Of a stretch of DNA of 53,401 nt, positions 23,293 to 32,250 are shown piece by piece (the first letter of the stretch is position 1; every line of letters starts with the position of its first letter). The stretch spans positions 1 to 53,401 of the forward strand of contig NZ_AXVD01000034.1 of NCBI RefSeq assembly GCF_000482385.1. The letters run 5' to 3'. Source of the DNA: Nocardia sp. CNY236. Lineage in GTDB: Bacteria > Actinomycetota > Actinomycetes > Mycobacteriales > Mycobacteriaceae. Below the pieces are notes generated by a model. It was not told where the DNA came from, made no database searches, and worked only from the letters and a program-made list of their open reading frames with translations. The translations under genes were made by a program, and so were the position numbers.

Positions 23293-24879
23293 TCACCGCT
23301 CGTCGTCAGCAGATAAGGCCTTGTCAGTCGATACGTCGTCCGATACATCGTCGTCTTCGACTCCTGGCAGGTCTGTACTCGGTTGCGGAGGCTGCGCGCC
23401 ACGCAAGGCAACCACTGCAATACCGGCCAGAGCAACGAACAGACCGACGCCGACCCACGCCGTGACGTGCATACCCGACACGAAGGCCTCGTTCATGTCA
23501 CCAACGAAAACGCGCAGCGACTCTTGAGAAAGATCACGCACGATAGTTGCTGCCTGCATCACGCTTTCGGTAACCGAGACGCTATCGGCCGGGACGTCGA
23601 CCTCTGCCATCTGGGAGCGGTACACAGCCGATGCGATAGATCCGAAGGCAGCGATTCCTACAGCAATGCCGAGATGGTTACTGCTCTCCGAAAGCGACGC
23701 CGCGGATCCCGCGCGTTGAGCGGGCGCCCCACTGACAACCAGGTCCGTGCCGATTGCCCCCATGGGGCCGAGACCGAGGAAGGCCAATACGAAGGCGGCC
23801 ACGAGGAAGACCATGCTGCCTTGCTCGGGCACCTGCGTCATCAGCAGATATCCCGCAGCCGTGACCAAAAGACCACCGGCCACGAGATGGTTGATGCGAA
23901 CTTTGCCGAGCAGTCCCGGCGCAGCCATCGAGCCGATGACGATCGCCGCGGTCGATGGCAAGAGCCATAGACCTGCGATAAACGGCGAGTGCTGCTCAAC
24001 GGTCTGAAGATAGAGGCTGACCACGAGGTACATGCCTCCGGTGGTCATGGACCCGAAGAAGAGGATGACCAGAGAAGCCGACAACTGTCGACTTCGAAAC
24101 AGCCTCAGGTCCACCATCGGGTCGGTGATGACCTGCTGACGCCGAAGGAAGATCACACCGACCAAGGCGCCGCAGATGAGCGGAACCCACGTTGCCGAGC
24201 CGTCGGCGCCGGTCGCGAACTCTTTGAGAGCGTAGACGATCGGCAGTATGGCTCCCAGCGACAACGGGACACTGAGTAGATCGATCCGACCAGCGTTCGG
24301 ATCGCGGTACTCGGGAAGCAAACGTGGACCCAGTACCAGCAAGATGGCCATGATCGGGACTCCAACGAGAAACACCGAGCCCCACCAAAACCAGCTCAGC
24401 AACGCGCCGCCGATAACGGGACCCAGTGCACCCCCGACCATCAGACAACTGAACCATGCCGCGATCGCACTACCCCGCTCGCGTGGGTTGGTGAAGATGT
24501 TCGAGATCAGGGCCAGCGTCGATGGCAACAGGGTGGCGCCGGCGATACCCATTGCTGCCCGCGCAACGATCAAGGCGGTTGGGGTCGGCGAGAACGCGGC
24601 GATCACTGTTGCCACAGTGAAAACAGCAGCGCCCAGCAGCAAGAGCTTTCGGCGTCCTACACGGTCGCCCAGCGAACCCATGGTGATCAGGGAGCCCGCC
24701 AGAAGGAAGCCGTACATGTCCATGATCCATAGCGACTCGGTGCTCGTCGCACCGAGCTCGCTCGACAGCGCTGGCAGTGCCAGGTACAGGATACTCTGAT
24801 CCATCGATATCAAGATCGTCGGCAAACCGAGGACTGCGAAGGCCCACCAGCGTGCGTTGGGCTCACGCGAAGCGTTCAT
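23293..24879 (-). CDS. MFS multidrug/product exporter, DHA2 family (14 TM)
   Basis: About 528 residues from ATG 24879 (an ATG four codons upstream, 24891, is possible). It has about fourteen hydrophobic helices, the DHA2/EmrB-QacA style N-terminus (LPTILISMDQSILYLALPAL with MDQSILYLALP), the motif A GSLGDRVGRRKLLLLG and motif C GGALGPVIGGALL. The C-terminal tail is acidic. Exporters of this type (SgcB in the C-1027 cluster is an example of an MFS pump) serve enediyne self-resistance, so it is the best candidate for product efflux here. It follows the ArsR and SRPBCC genes on the same strand, suggesting inducible expression. Confidence 0.92.
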   Translation of the reverse strand: MNASREPNARWWAFAVLGLPTILISMDQSILYLALPALSSELGATSTESLWIMDMYGFLLAGSLITMGSLGDRVGRRKLLLLGAAVFTVATVIAAFSPTPTALIVARAAMGIAGATLLPSTLALISNIFTNPRERGSAIAAWFSCLMVGGALGPVIGGALLSWFWWGSVFLVGVPIMAILLVLGPRLLPEYRDPNAGRIDLLSVPLSLGAILPIVYALKEFATGADGSATWVPLICGALVGVIFLRRQQVITDPMVDLRLFRSRQLSASLVILFFGSMTTGGMYLVVSLYLQTVEQHSPFIAGLWLLPSTAAIVIGSMAAPGLLGKVRINHLVAGGLLVTAAGYLLMTQVPEQGSMVFLVAAFVLAFLGLGPMGAIGTDLVVSGAPAQRAGSAASLSESSNHLGIAVGIAAFGSIASAVYRSQMAEVDVPADSVSVTESVMQAATIVRDLSQESLRVFVGDMNEAFVSGMHVTAWVGVGLFVALAGIAVVALRGAQPPQPSTDLPGVEDDDVSDDVSTDKALSADDER

Positions 24880-24918
24880 CGAATCTCCCAATCAGATCGG
24901 TGAGTAGTCCGGGCGAGA

Positions 24919-25368
24919 TCAGAGCGCGTTGGCGAGGTTGCCGAGAGCCATCGAGAGTCCTTCGCGAGTACCGGCGATCATGTCGTCACCCACGAACGAG
25001 CAGATCTGCGAGATCACGGTGACCTCGGTTCCAATGTCGCTCGGATCGAGGCTCCAGCTCACCAACGAGATCGCCAGCGGTTCCGAGCCCAGCGAAATCG
25101 TCTCGCTGTAGACGATGCGGACACCCTCTTTGATGTCCAGATAGCGGACTCGGCCGGTGAGTTCTGCTCGACCTACGGGTCCGCATTGGAAGTCGTCCAC
25201 TCCGTCCACGTCGAACGAGCTGGTCACGTATACCACCTCGTGCCCGTCGGGGGCCGTCCATGAAGCACGTCGCTCGACGTCTGCATAGGCCGCGAAGATC
25301 TTGTCGGGCGACGCCGGATAGCTGCGGGCCACCTCCACTGTGCTGTGTGTCAGGGTGGGAGTGCTCAT
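24919..25368 (-). CDS. SRPBCC (AHSA1-like) protein
   Basis: 149 residues. The pattern VEVARSYPASPDKIFAAYAD...RRASWTAPDGHEV is the AHSA1/SRPBCC entry strand and helix, with RVRYLDIKEGVRIVYSETI and a closing helix (TREGLSMALGNLANAL). This helix-grip fold binds hydrophobic ligands. Its ATG overlaps the ArsR stop (TGATG), and ArsR-AHSA1 pairs are a common actinobacterial arrangement. It might bind the product or an intermediate, which is inference from the cluster context. Confidence 0.85.
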   Translation of the reverse strand: MSTPTLTHSTVEVARSYPASPDKIFAAYADVERRASWTAPDGHEVVYVTSSFDVDGVDDFQCGPVGRAELTGRVRYLDIKEGVRIVYSETISLGSEPLAISLVSWSLDPSDIGTEVTVISQICSFVGDDMIAGTREGLSMALGNLANAL

Positions 25369-25739
25369 CAGGATCCCTTCTCGTCGGTCTGATCTGCGGA
25401 GTCGGCGGCCGTCAGGGCAGCGACCGCCTCGGCCAGCCGGTCCAAACGTGCCTCATGGCGATTGCGCCTGCTTGCCGACCACCGTTCCAGGCGCAACAGT
25501 CCGTCCTTTCGTAGCTCGTGCACCCTTATCCGTCCGACCTTGCGGGATACCACCAAACCGGCCGACTCGAGGTGCTGCAAGTGCTGGACCACTGCGGCCA
25601 AGGACATGTCGAGTGGTCCCGCGAGCGCCGATGTGGTCGCCGGCCCATAGGCCAGACGCGTGATGACATTGCGCCGTGCGGGATTCGCCAGCGCTTTGAA
25701 GACCGCATCGATGTCGCCTGCATCGACATCATCGGGCAC
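25368..25739 (-). CDS. ArsR-family repressor
   Basis: 123 residues from GTG 25739; the upstream frame is open but reads as low-quality sequence across the promoter. DAVFKALANPARRNVITRLA is the typical ArsR N-terminus, followed by the winged helix LDMSLAAVVQHLQHLESAGL and VVSRKVGRIRVHEL. No cysteine metal site is visible, so it is probably not a metal sensor. It likely represses its own operon (with the SRPBCC gene and the exporter) through the AT-rich element at 25773-25791. Confidence 0.88.
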   Translation of the reverse strand: MPDDVDAGDIDAVFKALANPARRNVITRLAYGPATTSALAGPLDMSLAAVVQHLQHLESAGLVVSRKVGRIRVHELRKDGLLRLERWSASRRNRHEARLDRLAEAVAALTAADSADQTDEKGS

Positions 25740-25772
25740 GCTCCCACCGTAGGCATCGGCACCCAGACAGTC

Positions 25773-25791
25773 AAGTAAACACTTAAGTAAC
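25773..25791. promoter_or_regulatory. Candidate ArsR operator
   Basis: AAGTAAACACTTAAGTAAC is an AT-rich island in GC-rich DNA, 34 bases upstream of the ArsR start. It contains the perfect palindrome ACTTAAGT (25781-25788) and a repeated AAGTAA. Location and composition fit an autoregulatory operator; binding is not shown. Confidence 0.45.
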
Positions 25792-25954
25792 AAGGCACCG
25801 CACTGTAGGAGAAGTCGCGCAATAGCTGCTCGGACATCTTTGAGATGACACGGAGGAACGAACCGAGTGCCGCCAGCCCGTCGATCGGACGCTGGTCGGG
25901 CCGGCCACTCGAACCTCCGAGAGCAGAGTCGATCGAACGAACGGTGGTGGAGGC

Positions 25955-26263
25955 ATGGCCGAGACGGACCACGACATCCTTGCGAAGCCGCGGGCCAAGC
26001 TGGACGAGCTCGATGATTCGATCCTCGCCCTGTTGTCGGCACGTCTGCGGGTGTGCTTGGAAATCGCAGACCTGAAGTCACAGGCAGCGATCGCCATGAT
26101 GCAGCCACATCGGGTCGACATGGTCCTCGGCCGCGCTCGAACCGCGGCCGAGGAATACGACGTCGATGCCGAGTTTCTCGTCGGCGTCTACGAGCGCATC
26201 ATCGAAGCAACCTGCCGGGCCGAAGAACACCGTATGGCGCAAAGCACGGAGGATGCGGAATGA
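25955..26263 (+). CDS. papB: 4-amino-4-deoxychorismate mutase (PapB-like, AroQ fold)
   Basis: 102 residues from ATG 25955. It is an all-helical AroQ-type mutase with RAKLDELDDSILALLSARL at the start. The central MMQPHRVDMVLGRARTAAEE and the C-terminal EFLVGVYERIIEATCRAEEH resemble PapB-type enzymes, which rearrange 4-amino-4-deoxychorismate to 4-amino-4-deoxyprephenate. An ordinary chorismate mutase cannot be excluded from sequence alone. The overlap (ATGA) with an aminodeoxychorismate synthase and the coupled PapC-like dehydrogenase make the amino route much more likely. Confidence 0.82.
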   Translation: MAETDHDILAKPRAKLDELDDSILALLSARLRVCLEIADLKSQAAIAMMQPHRVDMVLGRARTAAEEYDVDAEFLVGVYERIIEATCRAEEHRMAQSTEDAE

Positions 26264-28326
26264 CCCGCATCCTGATCATCGACAACCTCGATTCGTTCAC
26301 CAACAATCTGGCCGCCCAAGTGCACGCGGTGACGGGCAATCCGGCGCTGATCGTCGACAACACGACCCCGTACGGCGACCTGCCCATGCACGAGGTCGAC
26401 GCAGTGATCATTTCACCCGGCCCAGGGCACCCCGGGGTGCCCGAGGACTTCGGCGTGTGTCGTGAAGTGCTCGAACATTGCGAACGACCGGTGCTTGGCG
26501 TATGCCTGGGCCATCAGGGGATCGCGCAGGTCTTCGGCGGCACTGTCGTGCACGCTCCCGAGCCGGCCCATGGTGTGACAGATCTTGTGGAGCATTGTGC
26601 CGACGAGCTTTTCGCCGGATTACCCACGCCACTGCGGGTTGTCCGCTACCACTCGCTCATCGTGCGGGATCTCCCCGAGGAACTCGAGGTGACTTCGACG
26701 ACTTCGGATGGATTGGTGATGGCCCTGCGACACCGAGGACTGCCGATTTGGGGTGTGCAGTTCCATCCGGAATCGATCGAGGCGCAATACGGCACCGAAC
26801 TGATCGCAAACTTCGTGCGTTTGGCCACAGACGAAAGGCCGCGCACCGGTGAGCCGACCGACAGTGCGGCCGCCTTCGTCGCCACGGGCGGCCACCTCCG
26901 CGTCCGCCCGGAGGTGGCCGAGATTCCATGGCCGAGCGAACCAGCACACCACTTCCGCACCCAGTTCGAGGGCGAGACCTCGTTCTGGCTCGACGCCGAG
27001 AACAGCGACCACACCGACGCCCGCTATTCCGTGATGGGCGGGACCACGGACGACGTCCACCTCACCTATGACTTGGCACGCCGGCAACTCACCATGAGCG
27101 GACCGACCGGCGTCCGCACCGTGGTCGGTGATCTGTTCGCCTTGATCGGCGACCTACTCGAAGCCATGGCAGTCGAAACCGATGAGCTCCCAGCCGACAT
27201 CCCCTACCGAGGAGGTCTGGTCGGATACCTCGGATACGAGTTGAAAGCGCTGTGTGGTGGGACATCCGCCCACACTTCGTCCACCCCCGACGCATCGCTG
27301 CTCTGGCCGGCACGCTTCGTCGTCCTCGACCATCACCAACGCCGCGCATGGAGTGTCGCGACAGGTCCGGCCGCTTGCGGCGCTACACGATCGGAGTCCT
27401 CCACAGCGCTGCGGGAGGCATCTGCGCAGGCCGCGAGCGCGGACTATCGACCGGGTCCGGTCGATGCCAGCGCGCTCGATCTGCGCGATGACCGAACCAC
27501 CTATTTGTGGAACATCCGCGAAGCGAGTCGCCTGATCCGCAACGGCGAGTCCTACGAGGTGTGCCTGACCAACCGGGCGACCTTGTCGGCCCCGCACGAT
27601 CCGTTCACCGCTTACGAGCGAATGCGGGCAGCCAGCCCAGTTCCCTACGGGGCCTATCTCAGACTCGGGGGTATCACCGTGCTCAGCTCCTCGCCGGAGT
27701 TGTTTCTCGAGGTCGCCGCATCTCGGGAGGTCAGTAGCGCCCCGATCAAAGGAACACGACCCCGGGGCTGTTCACCGCGAGAAGACGAACACTTGCGGCG
27801 CGAGCTCGCCGCAAGTGTGAAGGACCGCGCCGAGAACCTGATGATCGTCGACTTGGTACGGCATGACCTCAATGCGGTGTGCGAGCCCGGGTCGGTACAT
27901 GTCCGCGAGCCGTTCACAATCCAGTCCTTTCGTTCCGTACATCAGATGGTCTCGGTCGTCCGGGGTCGACTGCGCGAAGGCGTACGCTCCGTCGAAGCCG
28001 TGCGGTCGTGCTTCCCGCCGGGGTCCATGGTCGGAGCGCCGAAGATTCGCACGATGGAGATCATCGACCGCCTCGAGAACGAAGCACGCGGGGTGTACTC
28101 GGGCGCCATCGGATGGCTCGACGCATCGGGCGCTGTCCGGCTGAATGTGGTGATCCGCACGGCAGTGCTACACGGCCATGAGGTCGCTGTCGGGATCGGT
28201 GGGGCCATCACCGCGCTATCGGATCCCGATGACGAGTTCACCGAAATTCTGGTCAAAGCGAGTGTGCCGCATCACGCCCTCGCCGGTGCGCCCGCTGCCC
28301 GCCCTCAGCGGAAGGTGGCACCGTGA
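26260..28326 (+). CDS. papA: 4-amino-4-deoxychorismate synthase, fused PabA-PabB (PapA-like)
   Basis: 688 residues. The N-terminal class I glutamine amidotransferase domain (~1-195) has the nucleophile Cys82 in LGVCLGHQG and GVQFHPES. The C-terminal chorismate-binding domain has SSSPELFLEV and PIKGTRPRG near residue 495. PIKGT, with lysine, is the aminodeoxychorismate synthase signature; anthranilate and 2-amino-2-deoxyisochorismate synthases have PIAGT. The reaction is chorismate plus glutamine to 4-amino-4-deoxychorismate. This differs from C-1027, whose SgcD makes the ortho-amino isomer for benzoxazolinate. Coupled to papB upstream and papC downstream (GTGA). A primary folate role is possible but unlikely, because this is the fused Pap operon layout. 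Confidence 0.9.
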   Translation: MTRILIIDNLDSFTNNLAAQVHAVTGNPALIVDNTTPYGDLPMHEVDAVIISPGPGHPGVPEDFGVCREVLEHCERPVLGVCLGHQGIAQVFGGTVVHAPEPAHGVTDLVEHCADELFAGLPTPLRVVRYHSLIVRDLPEELEVTSTTSDGLVMALRHRGLPIWGVQFHPESIEAQYGTELIANFVRLATDERPRTGEPTDSAAAFVATGGHLRVRPEVAEIPWPSEPAHHFRTQFEGETSFWLDAENSDHTDARYSVMGGTTDDVHLTYDLARRQLTMSGPTGVRTVVGDLFALIGDLLEAMAVETDELPADIPYRGGLVGYLGYELKALCGGTSAHTSSTPDASLLWPARFVVLDHHQRRAWSVATGPAACGATRSESSTALREASAQAASADYRPGPVDASALDLRDDRTTYLWNIREASRLIRNGESYEVCLTNRATLSAPHDPFTAYERMRAASPVPYGAYLRLGGITVLSSSPELFLEVAASREVSSAPIKGTRPRGCSPREDEHLRRELAASVKDRAENLMIVDLVRHDLNAVCEPGSVHVREPFTIQSFRSVHQMVSVVRGRLREGVRSVEAVRSCFPPGSMVGAPKIRTMEIIDRLENEARGVYSGAIGWLDASGAVRLNVVIRTAVLHGHEVAVGIGGAITALSDPDDEFTEILVKASVPHHALAGAPAARPQRKVAP

Positions 28327-29165
28327 ACGGCCGCGTCGTCATCATGGGGAATGGGATGATCGGGCGATGGATCGCCCGGGACATATTGGCGTCCGAGACC
28401 GACGTCGTAAGCGTCGACCTGTATGACGGCGATGTCGTCGCCGACGTGACTTCGCCGGACCTCGAGCTACGAACGCTGGTGGGAGGCGCCGAGACTGTCG
28501 TCCTCTCACTGCCGGAGTCCGTCGGCGTCGTGACGCTGCGGTGGGTGGCGCAGGCCGTTGGCGCGAACGTGCCGGTGGTGACCACATCGTCGGTGCAAAC
28601 ACCATACTTCGAGGTACCGCAGGAGCCGAACTTCCGCGGCACACTCGTGGGGTTCACGCCGATGTTCAGCCCAGCGCTCTCCGCCGAAGGCCGTCCGATT
28701 CTGGTCATCGCCGACGCCCGCAGCCGACCGGCCGCGGTCGACCAGGTGACCGAGTGGGCCCGGACCGTCGGCGCCGCCCCCACTGTCGCCTCACCGAACG
28801 AGCACGACGAGGCCATGCGATTGGTGCAGATCTTGCCGCACGCAGCGGCACTCGGCGTCGCTGGGGTATTGGCGTCGTCGGATGCCGATGTCGCCATGCT
28901 CTGGAGCATCGCACCTCCACCGGCCAAGATTCTTCTGGCTGTTCTCGCTCGTATCCTCGGCGGATCGCGGGAAACATACGGCGATATTCAGCGCGCCGTG
29001 CCCGCCCAGGACGTCCGGCATCAGCTTCGCGAGGCCATTGGCCGACTCGATGGGCTCGGTTCCGACAGCTTCGCAGCACTACTCGACGAGTGGGCGAACA
29101 ACATTGGGCTCGAGGTACTCACCCAGGCCAACCGCACCGCTCGAGACCTGTACCACCTGGCTTAG
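28323..29165 (+). CDS. papC: 4-amino-4-deoxyprephenate dehydrogenase (PapC-like)
   Basis: 280 residues from GTG 28323, overlapping the synthase stop. The N-terminus VVIMGNGMIGRWIARDIL is an NAD(P)-binding Rossmann turn (GxGxxG). The rest matches the prephenate dehydrogenase layout, with TSSVQTPYF and GFTPMFSP in place of the usual SVK and HPM(F)GP segments. The oxidative decarboxylation would give 4-aminophenylpyruvate. With papA and papB this is a complete chorismate-to-4-aminophenylpyruvate route. No dedicated 4-aminophenylalanine transaminase of the aromatic class follows; the keto acid may instead go to the dioxygenase at 39184-40197. Confidence 0.85.
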   Translation: MNGRVVIMGNGMIGRWIARDILASETDVVSVDLYDGDVVADVTSPDLELRTLVGGAETVVLSLPESVGVVTLRWVAQAVGANVPVVTTSSVQTPYFEVPQEPNFRGTLVGFTPMFSPALSAEGRPILVIADARSRPAAVDQVTEWARTVGAAPTVASPNEHDEAMRLVQILPHAAALGVAGVLASSDADVAMLWSIAPPPAKILLAVLARILGGSRETYGDIQRAVPAQDVRHQLREAIGRLDGLGSDSFAALLDEWANNIGLEVLTQANRTARDLYHLA

Positions 29166-29238
29166 CAGTAGAGAAACCGGCGACCGTCCGCGCTCAGGAG
29201 ACGCGCTGACCCTATAGCAGTCGAAAGAGTAGTGCCCG

Positions 29239-30432
29239 ATGAACAATGCGTGTCCCTACCCCGCTGCCCGAACCTCGCGGTTACATCCGCCACGAGAGTA
29301 CTCGCAGCTACAGGACGAACATCCGATCCATCGCTCGCTGTTACCCAGCGGCCGAACGGGCGTGGTCGTCACGAGATACGACCATATCCGGCAACTTCTC
29401 GAGGATGAACGGCTCAGCGCAGATGAGCGCCAACCCGGCTATCCCTTCCTGTACGAGGACGACTTCGAGTCACCGCTCGCCGGCACTTTCGCTCATAGCG
29501 ACGGCGAGCGCCACCTGAAAGTGCGCCGGATCCTGGGCCGTGAGTTCACCCGCAACCGGGTCGAGGAGGTCCGTCCGCTGGTTACCCGCCTGGCACATGA
29601 GGCCCTCGATGCCATGGAGCAGTCCGGACAGCCAGCCGAACTCGTCGGAGACTACGCGATCCCGGTTGCCGCGAGCACGATCTTTCGACACCTCGGAGTC
29701 TCTGACGCCGATCGCCCGATCATCGAATCGAACACCCGGGCGATGATGGACGCCACCAGTTCGGAGCGCGAGGTGGGCGCCGCTGTCGGGGCGATCATCG
29801 CGCATTTGGACCAGATCATCAGTAGCAAGGAGCGAGCAGCCGGCGACGACCTGCTGTCTCGCCTGGTTCACGGCGAGCTGCTCCCGGGAAACCTCGGACG
29901 CGACGACGTGGTTTCGATCGCAATGATCGTGCTGGTGTCGGGCTCGGAGACCACCGCGACAATGGTGGGCCTGGGAACCTATTCCCTCTTGCAACACCCG
30001 GACCAACTGCGCCGATTGCGCGAAGACCCCTCGCTGTGGAGATACGCCGTCGACGAACTGATGCGCCACCAGACAATCATCACCAACCCGATCCAACGAG
30101 TGGCGATGGAGGACATCGAGTTCGGAGACGAGGTGATCAAGGCCGGCGAGGGTGTGCTGATGGTTCTCGAGGCCGGCAACCGTGATCCGCGTCATTACCC
30201 CGATCCGCACACTTTCGACATAGCTAGGCATTCGCGTGACCACCTCACGTTCAGCCATGGCCCGCACACGTGCCTCGCGAGCTCGTTCGCCCGAATGGAG
30301 CTCGAAGTGATCTTCGCAGCACTGTTCGCGCGGTTCCCGACACTACGGTTGGCCGTCGACGCCGAGGACGTCCCGATGAGGCCCGAATCAGTTGGCATGT
30401 ACGGCGTGGAGCGGTTGCCTGTGGTCTGGTAG
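29239..30432 (+). CDS. Cytochrome P450 (CYP105-like class)
   Basis: 397 residues from ATG 29239. P450 motifs: I-helix VLVSGSETTATMV (Ser where Ala is usual before Gly), ExxR in DELMRHQT, PIQRVAMEDIE, and heme loop FSHGPHTCLA (residues 338-347, Cys345). The usual glycine after F is serine. Sequence style (REYSQLQDEHPIHRSLLPSG at the N-terminus) fits bacterial secondary-metabolite P450s. It follows papC after 73 bases on the same strand, so it could oxidise an aminoaryl intermediate, a carrier-bound residue or the enediyne core. The substrate cannot be read from sequence. Confidence 0.85.
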   Translation: MNNACPYPAARTSRLHPPREYSQLQDEHPIHRSLLPSGRTGVVVTRYDHIRQLLEDERLSADERQPGYPFLYEDDFESPLAGTFAHSDGERHLKVRRILGREFTRNRVEEVRPLVTRLAHEALDAMEQSGQPAELVGDYAIPVAASTIFRHLGVSDADRPIIESNTRAMMDATSSEREVGAAVGAIIAHLDQIISSKERAAGDDLLSRLVHGELLPGNLGRDDVVSIAMIVLVSGSETTATMVGLGTYSLLQHPDQLRRLREDPSLWRYAVDELMRHQTIITNPIQRVAMEDIEFGDEVIKAGEGVLMVLEAGNRDPRHYPDPHTFDIARHSRDHLTFSHGPHTCLASSFARMELEVIFAALFARFPTLRLAVDAEDVPMRPESVGMYGVERLPVVW

Positions 30433-30453
30433 CGGCGCGACCGGACCACAGGC
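30417..30453. terminator. Inverted repeat between convergent P450 and adenylation genes
   Basis: GCCTGTGGTC (30417-30426) and GACCACAGGC (30444-30453) form a perfect 10-bp stem around a 17-base loop. It overlaps the last P450 codons and lies before the stop of the minus-strand adenylation gene, so it can terminate both. Confidence 0.6.
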
Positions 30454-30469
30454 GCAACGGACTGCCGGT

Positions 30470-32011
30470 TCAGGCCCTGGCCAGCTCACGCAGCCGCCGC
30501 CGGTCGACCTTTCCGTTCACATTCTGTGGAAGGACTGTCAGGCGCTGAGTTCGTGCCGGGATCATGTGGTCCGGCAGACGTGCGCGCAGATGCGCGAGCA
30601 GCACATCTGCGCGCACATTCCCGACGACGAATGCGGTCAACTCGGTTGTCTCACCGACCGTATGAGCGACGACAGCGATATCGTCGACTTCAGCGCAGGT
30701 TCGGGCACAGTGTTCGATCTCTTGGGGCTCCACCCGATGGCCGTCGATCTTGACCTGGTCGTCTGTGCGTCCAACGACGTACAGCACAGCGCGACCATGC
30801 TCGTCCACGCGCTGCTCCACCAGGTCACCGGTGCGGTACCAATCCGAACTCTCCGGTCGGTCGACAGTCCCCCATATCTCGCGATCGCCGCCTCGGACGA
30901 AAGCGCCGTGGTCGTCACGCGAGGCGACGTAACCTGCGAATCGCTGCGAGCCACGCACAACCAACTCGCCGCGGTTCACGGCTGCATCCACCGGGATGAG
31001 CGCATGGTCGACCGCCGGGTGGGGGCGACCGACAGGGAGAACCCCACGCTGGTCCACAAGCCAATCCGCAGGGTCGTGCGGAGCAATGTAGTCGAAACAG
31101 GTGCAGGTGAGTTCGGTTGGTCCGTACACGTTCGCAAGCCTGCTTCCAGAGGCCGCCCGCATCCAGCGACGTGTCTGGTCGTGTCGCAGCAATTCGCCTC
31201 CGAACAGGCTCCACCGCAACCCATCCATAGCCCCTGGTCGGAGGTCGCCCAGTAGGTCGGCCATGGTTATCGACTGCGGTGTGGAAAACCAGTGCGTCAG
31301 GCGCGCCTCGGCAATGAACGAGGCCGGCATCACCAGTACCTCGTGCCCGGGGTCTACCAGAGTGCCACCCGCAGACCACGCCAACCACATATTGAAGACC
31401 GAGAGATCCCACGCGATGTCAGCTGTCTGAGCAACGCGCATCGGTTCGGTTGTCGCGTAGGTGCGGACGACATGGGGAAGCCAGCTTCGCAAGTTGTCGT
31501 CGGTGATGGGGACACCCTTGGGCGCCCCTGTCGAACCGGAGGTGAAAATAGCGTAGGCCTCGTTGCCGGGATGGCCGGTTTCCGCGGTCGGGGCGGGCAG
31601 TTCGGCGCCTTCCGTCGAGGGATCGACCTGTTGGAGAACGAGTCCTGCACAACGAATGCCGAGTTCACGAGCCAGCCCGACGTGGTGCTCGGTGTGCAGC
31701 AGTACGCCGACCTCCGCGTCCTGCAGGGCCGCAGCCAATCGAGGGGCGGGCATCGACGGGTTGAGCGGCACGACGGAGCACCCCAGACGCACCAGTGCCC
31801 AATACGCCACGTATGTCTCCACGGTGCGGCTGGTCAGCACGCCCACGCGGGCCGGCGCTCCCAGGTCGTGATCGATCTTGCGCCCGAGAGCTCCTGCGCG
31901 GTGCCACAATTCCCGGTAGGTGAGGTCCTCCCCCGCTACGGAAACCGCGGACACAGCCGGTGCGCGGCGCACCGAACGGTGCAGAACATTTCTCAGGAAC
32001 CGGCCGCTCAT
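30470..32011 (-). CDS. Free-standing adenylation enzyme (amino acid type, CloN4/PltF-like)
   Basis: 513 residues from ATG 32011, overlapping the carrier-protein stop. ANL-superfamily motifs: TSGSTGAPKG (157-166), NVYGPTELT, YRTGD, GRTDDQVKIDGHRVE and NGKVDRRRL near the end. The A4 region is AWDLSVFNMW with Asp202 at the position of Asp235 of GrsA, which contacts the alpha-amino group. That favours an alpha-amino acid substrate, unlike the A-T protein at 41407. No carrier domain is fused. The coupled small carrier protein and the KAS III-like protein make it the loading enzyme of a three-gene acyl-transfer cassette. The substrate (proline, alanine or another) is not resolved. Confidence 0.85.
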   Translation of the reverse strand: MSGRFLRNVLHRSVRRAPAVSAVSVAGEDLTYRELWHRAGALGRKIDHDLGAPARVGVLTSRTVETYVAYWALVRLGCSVVPLNPSMPAPRLAAALQDAEVGVLLHTEHHVGLARELGIRCAGLVLQQVDPSTEGAELPAPTAETGHPGNEAYAIFTSGSTGAPKGVPITDDNLRSWLPHVVRTYATTEPMRVAQTADIAWDLSVFNMWLAWSAGGTLVDPGHEVLVMPASFIAEARLTHWFSTPQSITMADLLGDLRPGAMDGLRWSLFGGELLRHDQTRRWMRAASGSRLANVYGPTELTCTCFDYIAPHDPADWLVDQRGVLPVGRPHPAVDHALIPVDAAVNRGELVVRGSQRFAGYVASRDDHGAFVRGGDREIWGTVDRPESSDWYRTGDLVEQRVDEHGRAVLYVVGRTDDQVKIDGHRVEPQEIEHCARTCAEVDDIAVVAHTVGETTELTAFVVGNVRADVLLAHLRARLPDHMIPARTQRLTVLPQNVNGKVDRRRLRELARA

Positions 32012-32250
32012 CGCCCGTGCCCGATCGTGAACACGTCGAAGACCTCGGACGCGGTTGCTGCGGTAAACACCGCCGACACATCGAGAGCGGTGTCCGGACG
32101 TAGCTCGCACAGGGCGGCCATGAGCCGGACTCGGTGCATGGAGCGCCAGCGCACCTCCTGATCGAAATCGGAGTGCAAACCAGCTGCGTTCACAGGTAAT
32201 TCGAGACGTTGGACAACCTCGATGAATTCGTCCCGGGTCGGCCCGCTCAT
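32008..32250 (-). CDS. Putative carrier protein with atypical serine motif
   Basis: 80 residues; ATG 32250 overlaps the upstream gene stop and its own stop overlaps the adenylation gene. Helical content and length fit a carrier protein. The candidate phosphopantetheine site is RWRSMHRVRLMAAL, where a normal carrier has DSL/M; the aspartate is replaced by arginine. A sandwich between an adenylation enzyme and an acyltransferase is exactly where a carrier is expected. If the serine is not modified, the protein could be a structural partner instead. Confidence 0.6.
   Translation of the reverse strand: MSGPTRDEFIEVVQRLELPVNAAGLHSDFDQEVRWRSMHRVRLMAALCELRPDTALDVSAVFTAATASEVFDVFTIGHGR

Noticed and set aside
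26260..28326. 2-amino-2-deoxyisochorismate or anthranilate synthase (SgcD-like)
   Set aside because: The PIKGT motif, fused amidotransferase and coupled PapB/PapC partners point to 4-amino-4-deoxychorismate synthase. The ortho-amino enzymes carry PIAGT.
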